A stretch of 64,000 nt of DNA. Origin: Paracoccus tegillarcae. GTDB lineage: Bacteria; Pseudomonadota; Alphaproteobacteria; Rhodobacterales; Rhodobacteraceae. Below are positions 34,315-43,510 of this stretch, one piece after another. The stretch's first letter is position 1. Each line of letters begins with the position of its first letter. The notes under the pieces are model-generated. The model saw only the letters and a program-made list of their open reading frames with translations, was not told the origin of the DNA and made no database searches. A program made the position numbers and the translations under genes. The DNA lies in NCBI RefSeq assembly GCF_002847305.1, contig NZ_CP025408.1:914001-978000 (forward strand). Reading direction: 5' to 3'.

Positions 34315-35175
34315 ATGGACGCGAATCCCACATATCACGGCCAGCCGGTAACGGCTGAAATCGCTTTGGCGCTGCTGCAATGGCAGGCCGAGATGGGCGC
34401 GGATGAGCCGATTCTGGACGCGCCGCTGGATCGCTTTGATCTGCCCGCAGCCAGCGAAACGCGCGCTGCGCCGCCGATAATGACCGCTGCACCCTCGCTG
34501 CCCGGCATTGACGCGCCCGCCACGGCGCCGGTGGCCCCGCGCCCCGCCGATGGCCCCGATATCGCAGCCCTTGTGGCGCAGGCGCAGGCACTGGCCGAAG
34601 GTGCCGATACGCTCGATGCGCTGGCCGCCGCGCAAGAGGGATTTGACGGGATCGAACTCAAGAAAGGCGCGCGCAATTTCGCCTTTGCCGATGGCAACCG
34701 CGATGCGCGCGTGCTGATCCTGGGTGAGGCCCCGGGTGACGAAGAAGACCGGCAGGGCCGCCCCTTTGTGGGCCGCGCGGGTCAGTTTCTGGATCGCATG
34801 TTCGCGGCCATCGGACTGGCGCGTGATGCCGTGGATGCGGAAAAATCGCTCTATATCACCAATGTTTTACCATGGCGTCCCCCGGGCAATCGCGACCCTT
34901 CGCCCGATGAAATGGCGATGATGCTTCCCTTTGTCCGGCGGCATATCGCATTGATGGATCCGCAGTTCATCGTGCTGATGGGCAACACGCCATGTCAGGC
35001 TGCACTGGGCAGAAGGGGCATTTTGCGCCTGCGTGGCACCTGGACCCAGGCCTTTGACAAGCCCGCCCTGCCGATGACCCATCCGGCCTATCTGCTGCGC
35101 AACCCGGTGGCCAAACGCGAGGCCTGGGCCGATCTGCTATCGCTTGCAGAAAGGCTGGACGCAGCCACCGTTTAG
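34315..35175 (+). CDS. Uracil-DNA glycosylase, family-4-like without the iron-sulfur cysteines
   Basis: A 286-residue protein: about 115 Pro/Ala-rich N-terminal residues, then the glycosylase domain. Motifs are LILGEAPGDEEDRQGRPFVG (motif A), NVLPWRPPGNRDPSPDE and MTHPAYLLRNP (motif B). Family-4 enzymes usually carry four cysteines that hold a 4Fe-4S cluster. Here the expected positions read DGIELKKGAR, LPWRPPGNR and MAMMLPFVRRH, none with cysteine; the only cysteine in the domain is in GNTPCQAALG. It should still flip and excise uracil, but without the cluster. No KRRIH insert of UdgX is present. Confidence 0.85.
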   Translation: MDANPTYHGQPVTAEIALALLQWQAEMGADEPILDAPLDRFDLPAASETRAAPPIMTAAPSLPGIDAPATAPVAPRPADGPDIAALVAQAQALAEGADTLDALAAAQEGFDGIELKKGARNFAFADGNRDARVLILGEAPGDEEDRQGRPFVGRAGQFLDRMFAAIGLARDAVDAEKSLYITNVLPWRPPGNRDPSPDEMAMMLPFVRRHIALMDPQFIVLMGNTPCQAALGRRGILRLRGTWTQAFDKPALPMTHPAYLLRNPVAKREAWADLLSLAERLDAATV

Positions 35176-35227
35176 GGTTCATTTCCTATAGATGGGTTAG
35201 TCCCGTGCAAAACGGGCAGGTTCAAAC

Positions 35228-36577
35228 ATGCGCTTCTTGCTACGCAGCCTTGGCGGGCTGTTCATCACTGCCGTGACCTTCGGGCTGCTGTTTCTGGCGG
35301 CCTTTCAGGTGTGGCTGGCGCTGGAACAGTCGCGCACCGGCGGCGCCCGCGGGCCCGACGCGCAAGAACAGGCCTTTACCGTCCAGCTGCTGACGCTGGA
35401 GGCTGCCTCGATAAACCCGGTGATGCAGGTCTTTGGCACGGTCGAATCGCGCCGTCGTCTGGAACTGCGCGCAGGCGCATCCGGGCGGATCACCTATCTG
35501 GACCCGAACCTGCACGAAGGCGGCGCGGTTCAGGCCGGCCAACGGCTGGTACAGACAGATCCGTCGGCGGCGCAGGCGGCGTTGGATACGCTGTTGGCCG
35601 CCGAGGCCGAAGGCCAGGCTGCGCTGCAAGACGCCCGCCGCGCCGTGACGATTGCCACCGACGATCTGGCCGCCGCGCGCAATCAGGCAGACCTGCGGCG
35701 CGCCGCCGTCGACCGCCAACGCAACCTTGCTGATCGCGGGCTTGGGACCAGCGCCGATCGCGAGGCGGCGGAACTGGCTGCCTCCAGCGCGGATCAGGCG
35801 GTGCTATCGCGCCAATCCGCCCTGGCCGAGGCCGAAAGCGCCGTCTCGACCGCCGAACTGGCATTGCGCCGCAACATGATCGACCTGACAGAGGCGCGCC
35901 GGTCGCTGCAACTGACACAGGTTCAGGCCAGCTTTGACGGGCGTGTTACCTCGGTCACGGCGGTCGAGGGCGGTCTGGTCAGCCAGAACGAACAACTGGC
36001 CGAGATCATCGACCCCGACGCGCTGGAAGTGCAAATTCCGCTGTCGCTGCAACAGTATTCACGGCTGATCGCACGTGATCAGGGGCTGGACGGCACGCCG
36101 GTTCGGGTGGTGCTGGACGGATCTGCCGGGCGGATCACGGCGCCGGCCCATCTGGACCGGGCGGCGGCCTCGGTCGCCGAAGGTGCGGCGGGCCGCACCG
36201 TATTTGCGCGGCTGGACGAACCCGATGCGCGCCTGCGTCCCGGCGATTTCGTCACCGTCGAGATCGACGAACCACCGCTGCAACCGGCAGCCCTGATCCC
36301 GGCGGCTGCGGTCGGGCCCGACGGCGCGGTGCTGGTGGCCGATGAGGAAAACCGGTTGCGCGCCCACCCGGTCAGCGTGTTGCGCCGGCAGGGTGACCAG
36401 GTGGTGATTGCGGTGCCCGATGAACTGGCCGGCGCACGCATCGTGGCCGAACGCGCGCCGCAACTGGGCACAGGCATCCTGATCCGCGACGCCGCTGCGC
36501 CGGCAGAGAACGGCACGGTTGCCGGACCGGGCGACCAGCAGCAGGCACGCCGGCAGGGCGCACAGGCCGATGGCTGA
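35228..36577 (+). CDS. RND efflux periplasmic adaptor (HlyD/AcrA family)
   Basis: A 449-residue membrane-fusion protein. An N-terminal helix (FITAVTFGLLFLAAFQVWLA) anchors it; LELRAGASGRITYLDPNLHE and QASFDGRVTSVTAVEGGLVS are the two halves of the lipoyl-like domain, separated by a long Ala-rich coiled coil of about 120 residues (from about residue 110). The beta-barrel domain follows. It overlaps the pump gene by eight bases and must work with it; the outer-membrane channel is not encoded here. A short hairpin (CCCGT..ACGGG) lies just upstream of its start. Confidence 0.9.
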   Translation: MRFLLRSLGGLFITAVTFGLLFLAAFQVWLALEQSRTGGARGPDAQEQAFTVQLLTLEAASINPVMQVFGTVESRRRLELRAGASGRITYLDPNLHEGGAVQAGQRLVQTDPSAAQAALDTLLAAEAEGQAALQDARRAVTIATDDLAAARNQADLRRAAVDRQRNLADRGLGTSADREAAELAASSADQAVLSRQSALAEAESAVSTAELALRRNMIDLTEARRSLQLTQVQASFDGRVTSVTAVEGGLVSQNEQLAEIIDPDALEVQIPLSLQQYSRLIARDQGLDGTPVRVVLDGSAGRITAPAHLDRAAASVAEGAAGRTVFARLDEPDARLRPGDFVTVEIDEPPLQPAALIPAAAVGPDGAVLVADEENRLRAHPVSVLRRQGDQVVIAVPDELAGARIVAERAPQLGTGILIRDAAAPAENGTVAGPGDQQQARRQGAQADG

Positions 36578-39500
36578 GGGACGCGGCCTCCTGTCGCTGT
36601 TTGCGCGACACGCCACGCTGGCCAATCTGGTGCTTGCTGTCATGGTCATCGGCGGGCTGGTTGCCGCGCCCCGCATGCGCGCGCAGTTCTTTCCCGACAC
36701 GGTGATCGAGCAGATCAATATCTCGATCCGGTGGGATGGCGCGGGCGCCGAGGATGTCGACCGTTCGGTCATCGCGGTGCTGGAACCCGCCTTGCTGGCC
36801 GTCGAAGGCGTCACCGAAGAGGAATCGCGCGCCACCCAGGGCTCTGGCCGGATCGAGTTGGAATTCGAGCCGGGCTGGGACATGTCTCGCGCCGTCTCTG
36901 ATGTGGAAACAGCGCTGGCCACCGTCGACACCCTGCCCGAAGGCGCAGAGGAACCCGAGGTGTCGCGCGGCGCATGGCGCGACCGGGTGGCCGATGTGGT
37001 GATCTCGGGGCCGGTCGGCGTCGATCAGTTGAGCAGGCTGTCTGATGACCTGCTGAACCGGCTCTATGCCCGCGGCATCACACGGGCCACCGTATCGGGT
37101 CTGGCCGCGCCCGAGGTCGTGATCGAGGTCAGCATGGCGGATCTGGTCCGCTATGACCTGACCATGGATGCGATCGCCCAGACCGTCGCCGCGGCAGCCA
37201 CCGCGCAGCCGGCGGGCGATGTTGCCTCGGGTGCGGCACGGGTGCGCACCGGATCAGAAGCGCGTGATCCGGCCGCGGTCGCCGCGCTGCCGCTGCGGCT
37301 GGGGGCTGACGGCTCCGAATTGACCATTGGCGATGTGGCAAGCGTCACCGCGACCAGCATGGACAGCGACGAGGCCTTTTATGTCGGACGCGATCCGGCA
37401 GTGGTGATCCAGGTCCAGCGCGCCGCCGCCGGCGACGCCATCGGCATGCAGCGCGAGGTCGAGGCCGCTGCCGAGGCGATGCGCCCCAGTCTGCCTGACG
37501 GCGTCCAGATCGAGCTGGTACGCGCACGCGCCGAAATGATCTCGGGGCGTCTGCAACTGCTGATCGACAATGCGATCCTAGGTCTGGGGCTGGTGGTCTG
37601 CCTGCTGTTTCTGTTCCTCAACGCCCGCACCGCGCTGTGGGTGGCGGCGGGGATCCCGGCCTCGCTGCTGGCGGCAATCGGGCTGATGTATATGTTTGGC
37701 ATGACGCTGAACATGATCTCGCTTTTCGCGCTTATCCTGACACTTGGCATTATCGTCGACGACGCCATCGTGGTTGGCGAACACGCCGATTATCGTGCCC
37801 GCAAACTGCGAGAACCAGCGGTGGTCGCGGCGGAACGTGCAGCGCAGCGGATGGCCGCGCCGGTCGTGTCCTCGACCCTGACCACGATCATTGCCTTCGG
37901 CGGGTTGATGGCCATCGGCGGACGTTTCGGCAATCTGATCCTCGATATCCCGATGACGGTGATCATGGTGCTGGCGGCCTCGCTGATGGAGTGCTTTCTG
38001 GTCCTGCCCAACCACATGTCCCACGCCCTGACCCGCGCCGCCCGCAACCACTGGTATGACCGGCCCTCGCAATTCGTGAACAAGGGGCTGGACTGGATCA
38101 CCCTGCATGCGGTGAGACCGGGCATGGGCTGGCTGATCCGGCTGCGCTATCCGGTCTTGGCCGCGACGATTGCCCTGTTTGGCTGGTCTGCCGCCTCTTT
38201 GATCACCGGCAAGGTGCCCTGGCGTTTCTTTGATTCGCCCGAACAAGGCAGCGTCGCGGGCAATTTCGCCATGCTGCCCGGCTCGACCCGCGATGATACG
38301 CTGCGCGTGCTGGGACTGATGCAAGATGCGGTCGCGGGCGTCGCCGCCGAGTATGAGGCCGAATACGGCGCCAACCCGGTTACCCATGCGATGGCTCAGA
38401 TCGGCGGCAATTCAGGCCGCCCCCTGCCCGGCGCCGACACCAAGGACGCCGATCTGCTGGGCTCGATCCAGATCGAGTTGATCGACGCAGATTTGCGGCC
38501 CTATTCCAGCTTTGAACTGGTTGGCGATCTGCAGGCGGCCATGCCGAACGATCCGCGACTTGAAACGATCAGCTTTCGCGGATTTCGCGGCGGGCCGGGG
38601 GGGGATGCGATCTCGGTGCGCATGTCGGGCGCCGAGGCGCAGCGCCTGAAAGAGGCCGCCGAGGCACTGAAGACGCGGCTGTCCGCCCTGCCCGAGGTTT
38701 CGGCGCTGGAAGACAGCATGTCCTACGACAAAGAGGAACTGGCGCTGGAACTGACCGCGCAGGGTCGCGCGCTTGGCTTTACCACCGAGGGTCTGGCGCG
38801 CGAATTGCGGCAGCGCCTTGGCGGGATAGAGGCGGCGACCTTTCCCGTGGGCATTCGCAGCGGCGCAATCCAGGTCGAACTGCCCGAGACCGAACGGCGC
38901 GGCGACTTTCTGGACCGCATGATGATGCGCTCGACCTCGGGGCGGTGGGTGCCACTGGCCGATATCGTGACCGTTGGCAGCCGGGCGGGCTTTTCCACCA
39001 TCCGACGCGAGAACGGCGTCCGAATGATCTCGGTCACCGGCGACATATCCGACGACAACCCCGCCCGCGCAGCCGAGATCACGGCGGATCTGCAAAACCT
39101 GATCCTGCCGCAGATCGCATCGGAATATGGCATCGATTTCGAGGCCACCGGGCTGGCGGAACAAGAGCGTGACTTTCTGGGCGACGCCATGCTGGGCTTT
39201 GCGCTGGCGCTGCTGGGCATCTACATGGTGCTGGCCTGGATCTTTGCCTCGTGGACACGCCCGCTGGTGGTGATGGCAGTCATTCCATTCGGGCTGATCG
39301 GCGCGGTTTGGGGGCATTCGATCTGGGGGCTGCCCATGTCGATGTTCTCGATTGTCGGGTTGATCGGCATGTCGGGCATCGTCATCAACGACTCGATCGT
39401 GCTGATCTCGACCGTGGACGAATATGCCAAGAATCGCGCCACGCGGCCCGCGATCATCGACGCGGTTTGCAACCGCCTGCGTCCTGTCCTGCTGACCACA

Positions 39501-39959
39501 CTGACCACGGTTCTGGGACTGGCGCCGCTGCTGTATGAACGGTCTTCACAGGCGCTGTTTCTGAAACCGACCGTGGTCACGCTGGCTTATGGGCTGGGCT
39601 TTGGGATGATCGTCGTGTTGCTGGTCGTGCCGGCCGCACTTGGCATCGGCGAGGACATCGCCCATGCCCGCCGCGGCTTTCGGCGCGGTCTGCGTGCAGG
39701 GCCGCTGCGGATGCCGCTGCTGACGGGGTCGCTGGTGGCGGCACTGGGCTTTGTCGCGCTGCTGGTGCCGGTCACGCTGGTCCCGGCATTCGGCCTGTCG
39801 CTGCCCGAGTGGTGGCCGGTCGCCGGTTCGGCAAGTCAGGCGATGATGTGGTATCTGGCGGCTGTCCTGCTGGCGGTTCTGATCGCCGCCGTGACCCTGC
39901 TGGTCAGGTCGCGGCGCAGCCCTGCATCTGCACCGCCGGCCGATCCCCGATCAGCGTAA
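36570..39959 (+). CDS. RND efflux pump permease (AcrB-like)
   Basis: A 1129-residue resistance-nodulation-division transporter with the two-fold repeat of six helices plus a large periplasmic loop. Visible landmarks are the N-terminal helix LANLVLAVMVIGGLVAAPRM, the proton-relay region in TM4 (LILTLGIIVDDAIVVGEHAD) and the matching second-half helix (MFSIVGLIGMSGIVINDSIV). I start at the ATG at 36570, which overlaps the adaptor gene by eight bases; an earlier in-frame ATG would extend 17 residues into it. The last 56 bp overlap the convergent DsbD-alpha-like gene. Substrates unknown. Confidence 0.93.
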   Translation: MAEGRGLLSLFARHATLANLVLAVMVIGGLVAAPRMRAQFFPDTVIEQINISIRWDGAGAEDVDRSVIAVLEPALLAVEGVTEEESRATQGSGRIELEFEPGWDMSRAVSDVETALATVDTLPEGAEEPEVSRGAWRDRVADVVISGPVGVDQLSRLSDDLLNRLYARGITRATVSGLAAPEVVIEVSMADLVRYDLTMDAIAQTVAAAATAQPAGDVASGAARVRTGSEARDPAAVAALPLRLGADGSELTIGDVASVTATSMDSDEAFYVGRDPAVVIQVQRAAAGDAIGMQREVEAAAEAMRPSLPDGVQIELVRARAEMISGRLQLLIDNAILGLGLVVCLLFLFLNARTALWVAAGIPASLLAAIGLMYMFGMTLNMISLFALILTLGIIVDDAIVVGEHADYRARKLREPAVVAAERAAQRMAAPVVSSTLTTIIAFGGLMAIGGRFGNLILDIPMTVIMVLAASLMECFLVLPNHMSHALTRAARNHWYDRPSQFVNKGLDWITLHAVRPGMGWLIRLRYPVLAATIALFGWSAASLITGKVPWRFFDSPEQGSVAGNFAMLPGSTRDDTLRVLGLMQDAVAGVAAEYEAEYGANPVTHAMAQIGGNSGRPLPGADTKDADLLGSIQIELIDADLRPYSSFELVGDLQAAMPNDPRLETISFRGFRGGPGGDAISVRMSGAEAQRLKEAAEALKTRLSALPEVSALEDSMSYDKEELALELTAQGRALGFTTEGLARELRQRLGGIEAATFPVGIRSGAIQVELPETERRGDFLDRMMMRSTSGRWVPLADIVTVGSRAGFSTIRRENGVRMISVTGDISDDNPARAAEITADLQNLILPQIASEYGIDFEATGLAEQERDFLGDAMLGFALALLGIYMVLAWIFASWTRPLVVMAVIPFGLIGAVWGHSIWGLPMSMFSIVGLIGMSGIVINDSIVLISTVDEYAKNRATRPAIIDAVCNRLRPVLLTTLTTVLGLAPLLYERSSQALFLKPTVVTLAYGLGFGMIVVLLVVPAALGIGEDIAHARRGFRRGLRAGPLRMPLLTGSLVAALGFVALLVPVTLVPAFGLSLPEWWPVAGSASQAMMWYLAAVLLAVLIAAVTLLVRSRRSPASAPPADPRSA

Positions 39960-40683
39960 AGACCAGACCGTCCGTATCCAGATCGAAACGCGCGCCGTCC
40001 GGCTGCACCAGATCGGCGCTGGCCGTCAGTCCTGCTTCGCCATCCGGCGACAGTTCGGGAACCGATATCCATACCTCTGGCCGCGCCGGCAGTTCGACCG
40101 CGATGGCGCGAACCCAGCCCGCATCCGCCAGCGTCAGGTCCAGCCGCAGGCCGTCATCGATCCCGCTGACCCGACACTGCGGCTGATCGGCACTGCCCGA
40201 GGGCTGCTGGTTCAGCGCCGTCTGGATAACCGGGTCGGGCTGGTTCGCAGCAGGCGGTGCATCAAGGGTCAGATGCGCCGGCACGCAGATATTCTCGCAC
40301 AATCCGAAATCCACGACGGTGGCCAGGTCAATCGGCTGGCCGGGCGTTTTCGGCACGATGCTGAACGGCAGCACCAGCCTGTCATGAAAGCCAAAGCTCA
40401 GTGAGCCACCCGAATCGATCAGCTCCGGCGCGGGCCATTGCACGGTGAGTTCACCAATGTTTTGCGAGGCGCCCCAGTCAAAGCTGGGCGGAATGCCGCT
40501 ATCGCCGGGACTGCGCCAATAGGTTTTCCACCCCGGCTGCAAGCGCAGCTCTAACGCCGCGATCCGGTTGCCCTGTTCATCGGTCCAACCCGGCAGCAGC
40601 CGCGCATCAGTCAGGCCGGGCGGCAGATCTTGCGCATGGGCAGCAACCGCTGACAGCGCGAAAGCAAGGGCAAAAAGTTTCAT
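39904..40683 (-). CDS. Stand-alone DsbD alpha-domain-like periplasmic protein
   Basis: A 259-residue exported protein with a signal peptide (MKLFALAFALSAVAAHA). The mature part resembles the N-terminal alpha domain of DsbD/ScsB: GWKTYWRSPGDSGIPPSFDW and DFGLCENICVPAHLTL, where Cys129 and Cys133 match the redox pair of that domain. The membrane and thioredoxin domains of DsbD are missing, so it likely accepts electrons from another protein and passes them to periplasmic targets (inference). The ATG at 40683 starts the signal peptide; the frame runs 21 codons further upstream. Its 3' end overlaps the RND pump gene by 56 bp. Confidence 0.85.
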   Translation of the reverse strand: MKLFALAFALSAVAAHAQDLPPGLTDARLLPGWTDEQGNRIAALELRLQPGWKTYWRSPGDSGIPPSFDWGASQNIGELTVQWPAPELIDSGGSLSFGFHDRLVLPFSIVPKTPGQPIDLATVVDFGLCENICVPAHLTLDAPPAANQPDPVIQTALNQQPSGSADQPQCRVSGIDDGLRLDLTLADAGWVRAIAVELPARPEVWISVPELSPDGEAGLTASADLVQPDGARFDLDTDGLVFTLIGDRPAVQMQGCAAT

Positions 40684-40788
40684 GGGTCCAGCCTCTAAGG
40701 CGAGAACTGGCCGCCGAAAAGTCACAAAACCGCGTGGGGCTTGCAAGCGCGCGCCGCAATGTCGATCTTGTTAGCAACAGGAGTTTGC

Positions 40789-41364
40789 ATGACCGACCAC
40801 ACTGATCTGACAGGAAAGATCCTGATTGCCATGCCAGGCATGCTTGATCCGCGCTTTGAACGCTCGGTCGTGCTGATCTGCGCGCATTCCGATGAAGGGG
40901 CGATGGGACTGGTCCTGAACCGCCCGCTGCCCGAGATCGAGTTCAACGACCTGCTGGGACAGTTGGGCATAGATGCGGACGACCAGACCCAGCAAATCGA
41001 GGTCCGCTTTGGCGGTCCGGTCGAACCGGGGCGCGGTTTCGTGCTGCATCACGCCGACCGCATCGAGGACGACGAGGCCGAAGGCATGATGCGCATCGGC
41101 ACCGATCTGGCGATGACCTCGACACGCGACATTCTGGAAGATCTGGCCCATGGCAGCGGCCCCGGTCAGGCCGTTCTGGCGCTTGGCTATGCCGGCTGGG
41201 GGCCGGGCCAACTGGAGGACGAAATGCTGGCAAATGGCTGGCTGACGGGCGAAACCGGTGAGGATCTGATCTTCAGCACCGACAATGAGGCCAAGTGGGG
41301 CGCCGCGCTGCGGGCGCAGGGCGTGGATCCCTCGCTGCTGTCCGCCGCCGCAGGAAGGGCTTGA
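40789..41364 (+). CDS. YqgE/AlgH-family protein
   Basis: A 191-residue UPF0301 protein. The family sequence is clear: GKILIAMPGMLDPRFERSVV, HSDEGAMGLVLNRPL, RFGGPVEPGRGFVLH and GYAGWGPGQLEDEM. The biochemical function of the family is not established. CAGGAG precedes the chosen ATG at 40789. It is divergent from the DsbD-alpha-like gene with about 105 bp between them. Confidence 0.92.
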   Translation: MTDHTDLTGKILIAMPGMLDPRFERSVVLICAHSDEGAMGLVLNRPLPEIEFNDLLGQLGIDADDQTQQIEVRFGGPVEPGRGFVLHHADRIEDDEAEGMMRIGTDLAMTSTRDILEDLAHGSGPGQAVLALGYAGWGPGQLEDEMLANGWLTGETGEDLIFSTDNEAKWGAALRAQGVDPSLLSAAAGRA

Positions 41365-41445
41365 TAAAAAACGATAAAACAGTTACAAAGACGCCTTCAA
41401 GCAGTCGAATAGCGAGCCTTCATCCATCAACGAAAGAGGTACATC

Positions 41446-41966
41446 ATGTCGGAACTGATTGTCCTGGCCTTCGATAGCGAGCCTGCGGGCTTCGATCTGC
41501 GGACCGAATTGGTCAAGATGCAGAAAGATTATCTGGTCGAAATGGAGGACGTCGTCGTTGTCACGCGCGAAAGCGAAGAGGACATCAAACTGCATCAGGC
41601 CGTCTGACCGCTGCAGGGGCAGTGGGCGGCGGTTTCTGGGGAACGTTCATCGGCCTGCTGTTCCTCAATCCGCTGCTGGGGGCGGCCGTCGGCGCCGCAT
41701 CGGGCGCGCTGGCCGGTCGGTTCTCCGATATCGGGATCGACGACAAGTTCATGAAGGAAGTGGCCCATGCCGTGCCACCCGGTGGCTCGGCCGTGTTTGT
41801 GTTGCTGCGCAAGATGACGGCCGACAAGATGCTCGAGCGTCTGACCGAGGTCGGACATGGCGGCCGCGTCCTGCGGACTTCGCTGTCGAACGAGCAGGAA
41901 CAACAGCTGCGCGACGCACTGTCTGGCAGCGGCGAGGCCCCAGCACCGCCGCCGCCCTCTGCATAA
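41446..41966 (+). pseudogene. DUF1269-type membrane protein gene split by a frameshift
   Basis: The first frame (41446-41607) encodes MSELIVLAFDSEPAGFDLRT and continues to KLHQAV, then meets TGA at 41605-41607. The second frame picks up at once: CTG at 41604 reads LTAAGAVGGGFWGTFIGLLF, and continues with the glycine-rich membrane hairpin and DKFMKEVAHAVPPGGSAVFV to a stop at 41966. Joined, the two give an ordinary DUF1269 protein of about 170 residues, as if four bases were lost near 41603. AGAGG precedes the ATG. It is either a recent mutation or a sequencing error; a GTG at 41622 could restart the second part. Confidence 0.8.
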
Positions 41967-42008
41967 GGCCGCTTGACGCGATGCCGGGCCGCGTGACAAA
42001 CGCGGCCC

Positions 42009-42698
42009 ATGGCCGATAACGCCCCAGCCACCCACAATCGACGTCAACGCCGCAGGCGGCGTTGGTCGGTGTGGCGGGCCCTGCGCTGGTTTGGCTTGCG
42101 CGTCCTGCTGCTGATGGTCGCACTGGTCGGGTTGTACGGCCTGCTCAATCCGCCAACCACATGGACCATCGCGCGCGAGGCGACCTATCCCCGTCAATGG
42201 GCCGATCTTGACCAGATCGCACCTGTAATGCCACGTTCGGTCGTCGCCGCCGAGGATGCGAATTTCTGTGCGCATTGGGGCTTTGACATGGCAGAAATCC
42301 GCAAGGTCATCGCCTCGGGCAGCAATCGCGGCGCCTCGACGCTGACGCAACAGACGGCGAAAAACGTCTATCTCTGGCAAAACCGCAGTTGGCCGCGCAA
42401 ATTGCTAGAGACCGCCTTTACCCCGATGATCGAGGCGCTTTGGACCAAACGCCGCATTCTTGAGGTTTACCTGAACGTGGCCGAGTTCGGGCCCGGCGTC
42501 TTTGGCGTCCATGCCGCTGCCGAGTATCATTTTTCCACCACGCCCGACCGTCTCACGGCTGCTCAGGCCGCGCGGCTGGCCGCGATCCTGCCCGCCCCCA
42601 AACAGCGCGGCACCAGCCAAGGCAGCGCGCGCAGCCGGTCGATCGCCGATGGCGCGGCCACCATCGCGCGGGACGGACGAGCGGGTTGTTTCCAATAG
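42009..42698 (+). CDS. mtgA: Monofunctional peptidoglycan glycosyltransferase
   Basis: A 229-residue GT51 enzyme that polymerises lipid II. After a basic N-terminus (HNRRQRRRRRW) comes one membrane helix (FGLRVLLLMVALVGLYGLL). Active-site motifs are SVVAAEDANFCAHWGFD with the catalytic glutamate, GASTLTQQTAKNVYLW and KRRILEVYLNVAEFGPGVFG. There is no transpeptidase domain, and length fits MtgA. It follows the broken DUF1269 gene by 42 bp. Confidence 0.95.
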   Translation: MADNAPATHNRRQRRRRRWSVWRALRWFGLRVLLLMVALVGLYGLLNPPTTWTIAREATYPRQWADLDQIAPVMPRSVVAAEDANFCAHWGFDMAEIRKVIASGSNRGASTLTQQTAKNVYLWQNRSWPRKLLETAFTPMIEALWTKRRILEVYLNVAEFGPGVFGVHAAAEYHFSTTPDRLTAAQAARLAAILPAPKQRGTSQGSARSRSIADGAATIARDGRAGCFQ

Positions 42699-42767
42699 CC
42701 CGGCCTTGCGGTTGAATCGCCCGCGTCGCAGGCGTATCAACCGGGAACCAAGCGACAAGAGCGACCC

Positions 42768-43454
42768 ATGACGAGTTCCACCCAGACAACGCGCCTATAT
42801 CACACGCCTCTATCCCCCTTTTCCCGCAAGGTACGACTGGTGCTGGCCGAAAAGCGGATCGAGGTCGAATTGGTCGAGGAACGCTATTGGGAAAACAATT
42901 CCGAGTTGCTGCGCCGCAATCCCGCCGGCATGGTGCCGGTGCTGCGCCATGACGGGCGGATGCTGTCCGAAAGCCAGGCGATTTGCGAATACCTGGATGA
43001 AACAAACCCCCAGCCCCCGCTGATGCCCAACAGCCCGGCCGAGCGCTACGAGGTTCGTCGCCTTTGCGCCTGGTTCGACGACAAGTTCAACCGCGAGGTT
43101 ACGCGGCCAATCCTGGAACAGAGGGTCTGGAAGAAAGTCACGCGAACGGGATACCCTGACAGCCGCGAGGTCAAGGCGGGGCTGAAGGCGATCAAAGAGC
43201 ACATCGATTATCTGACCGGGCTTTTGGAAACGCGACGCTGGCTGGCGGGCAACGCACTGAGCCTTGCCGATTTCGCCGCTGCTGCGCATTTCTCCTGTCT
43301 GGATTACATTTCGGACGTGGACTGGGACCGCTCGGAAATGCTGATGAACTGGTACGCAACGATCAAGTCGCGCCCGGCCTTTCGTGGGGTGCTGGCCGAC
43401 CAGATTCCGGGCATCCATCCCGCCGCACATTATGCCGAGCTCGACTTCGGCTAA
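42768..43454 (+). CDS. Glutathione S-transferase family protein
   Basis: A 228-residue GST. The thioredoxin-fold half begins [20 protein letters not shown] and includes [20 protein letters not shown] with the cis-proline and glutathione-binding Ser-Gln pair. The helical half contains [19 protein letters not shown], the N-capping box region. Substrate unknown. It is followed by a GC-rich hairpin that is part of an intergenic repeat. Confidence 0.9.
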   Translation: MTSSTQTTRLYHTPLSPFSRKVRLVLAEKRIEVELVEERYWENNSELLRRNPAGMVPVLRHDGRMLSESQAICEYLDETNPQPPLMPNSPAERYEVRRLCAWFDDKFNREVTRPILEQRVWKKVTRTGYPDSREVKAGLKAIKEHIDYLTGLLETRRWLAGNALSLADFAAAAHFSCLDYISDVDWDRSEMLMNWYATIKSRPAFRGVLADQIPGIHPAAHYAELDFG

Positions 43455-43510
43455 GGCCGGGGGCGCTTCGCCCCCCGGCCCCCCCGAGGATATTGTCCTG
43501 AAGAAGAAAG
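43455..43510 (+). repeat. Intergenic hairpin plus GAGGATATT element, copy 2
   Basis: GGCCGGGGGCG (43455-43465) pairs with CGCCCCCCGGCC (43469-43480) apart from one bulged base, around a tiny CTT loop. CCCCCGAGGATATTGTC and a purine-rich AAGAAGAAAG follow. The same order occurs in degenerate form at 27184-27226. The GAGGA (43486-43490) may double as the ribosome-binding site of queG, so the element ends within that gene's start region. Confidence 0.55.

Noticed and set aside
34315..35175. UdgX, the uracil-crosslinking glycosylase variant
   Set aside because: The KRRIH-type insert that defines UdgX is not present; the loop before the final motif is of ordinary length.
35228..36577. HlyD-family adaptor as part of a type I system for the RTX protein
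   Set aside because: It overlaps an RND pump gene and is 9 kb from the RTX gene, with no ABC exporter between.
41600..41625. Programmed ribosomal frameshifting in the DUF1269 gene
   Set aside because: No slippery heptamer, downstream stem or internal Shine-Dalgarno at proper spacing is seen; a plain deletion or sequencing error is simpler.
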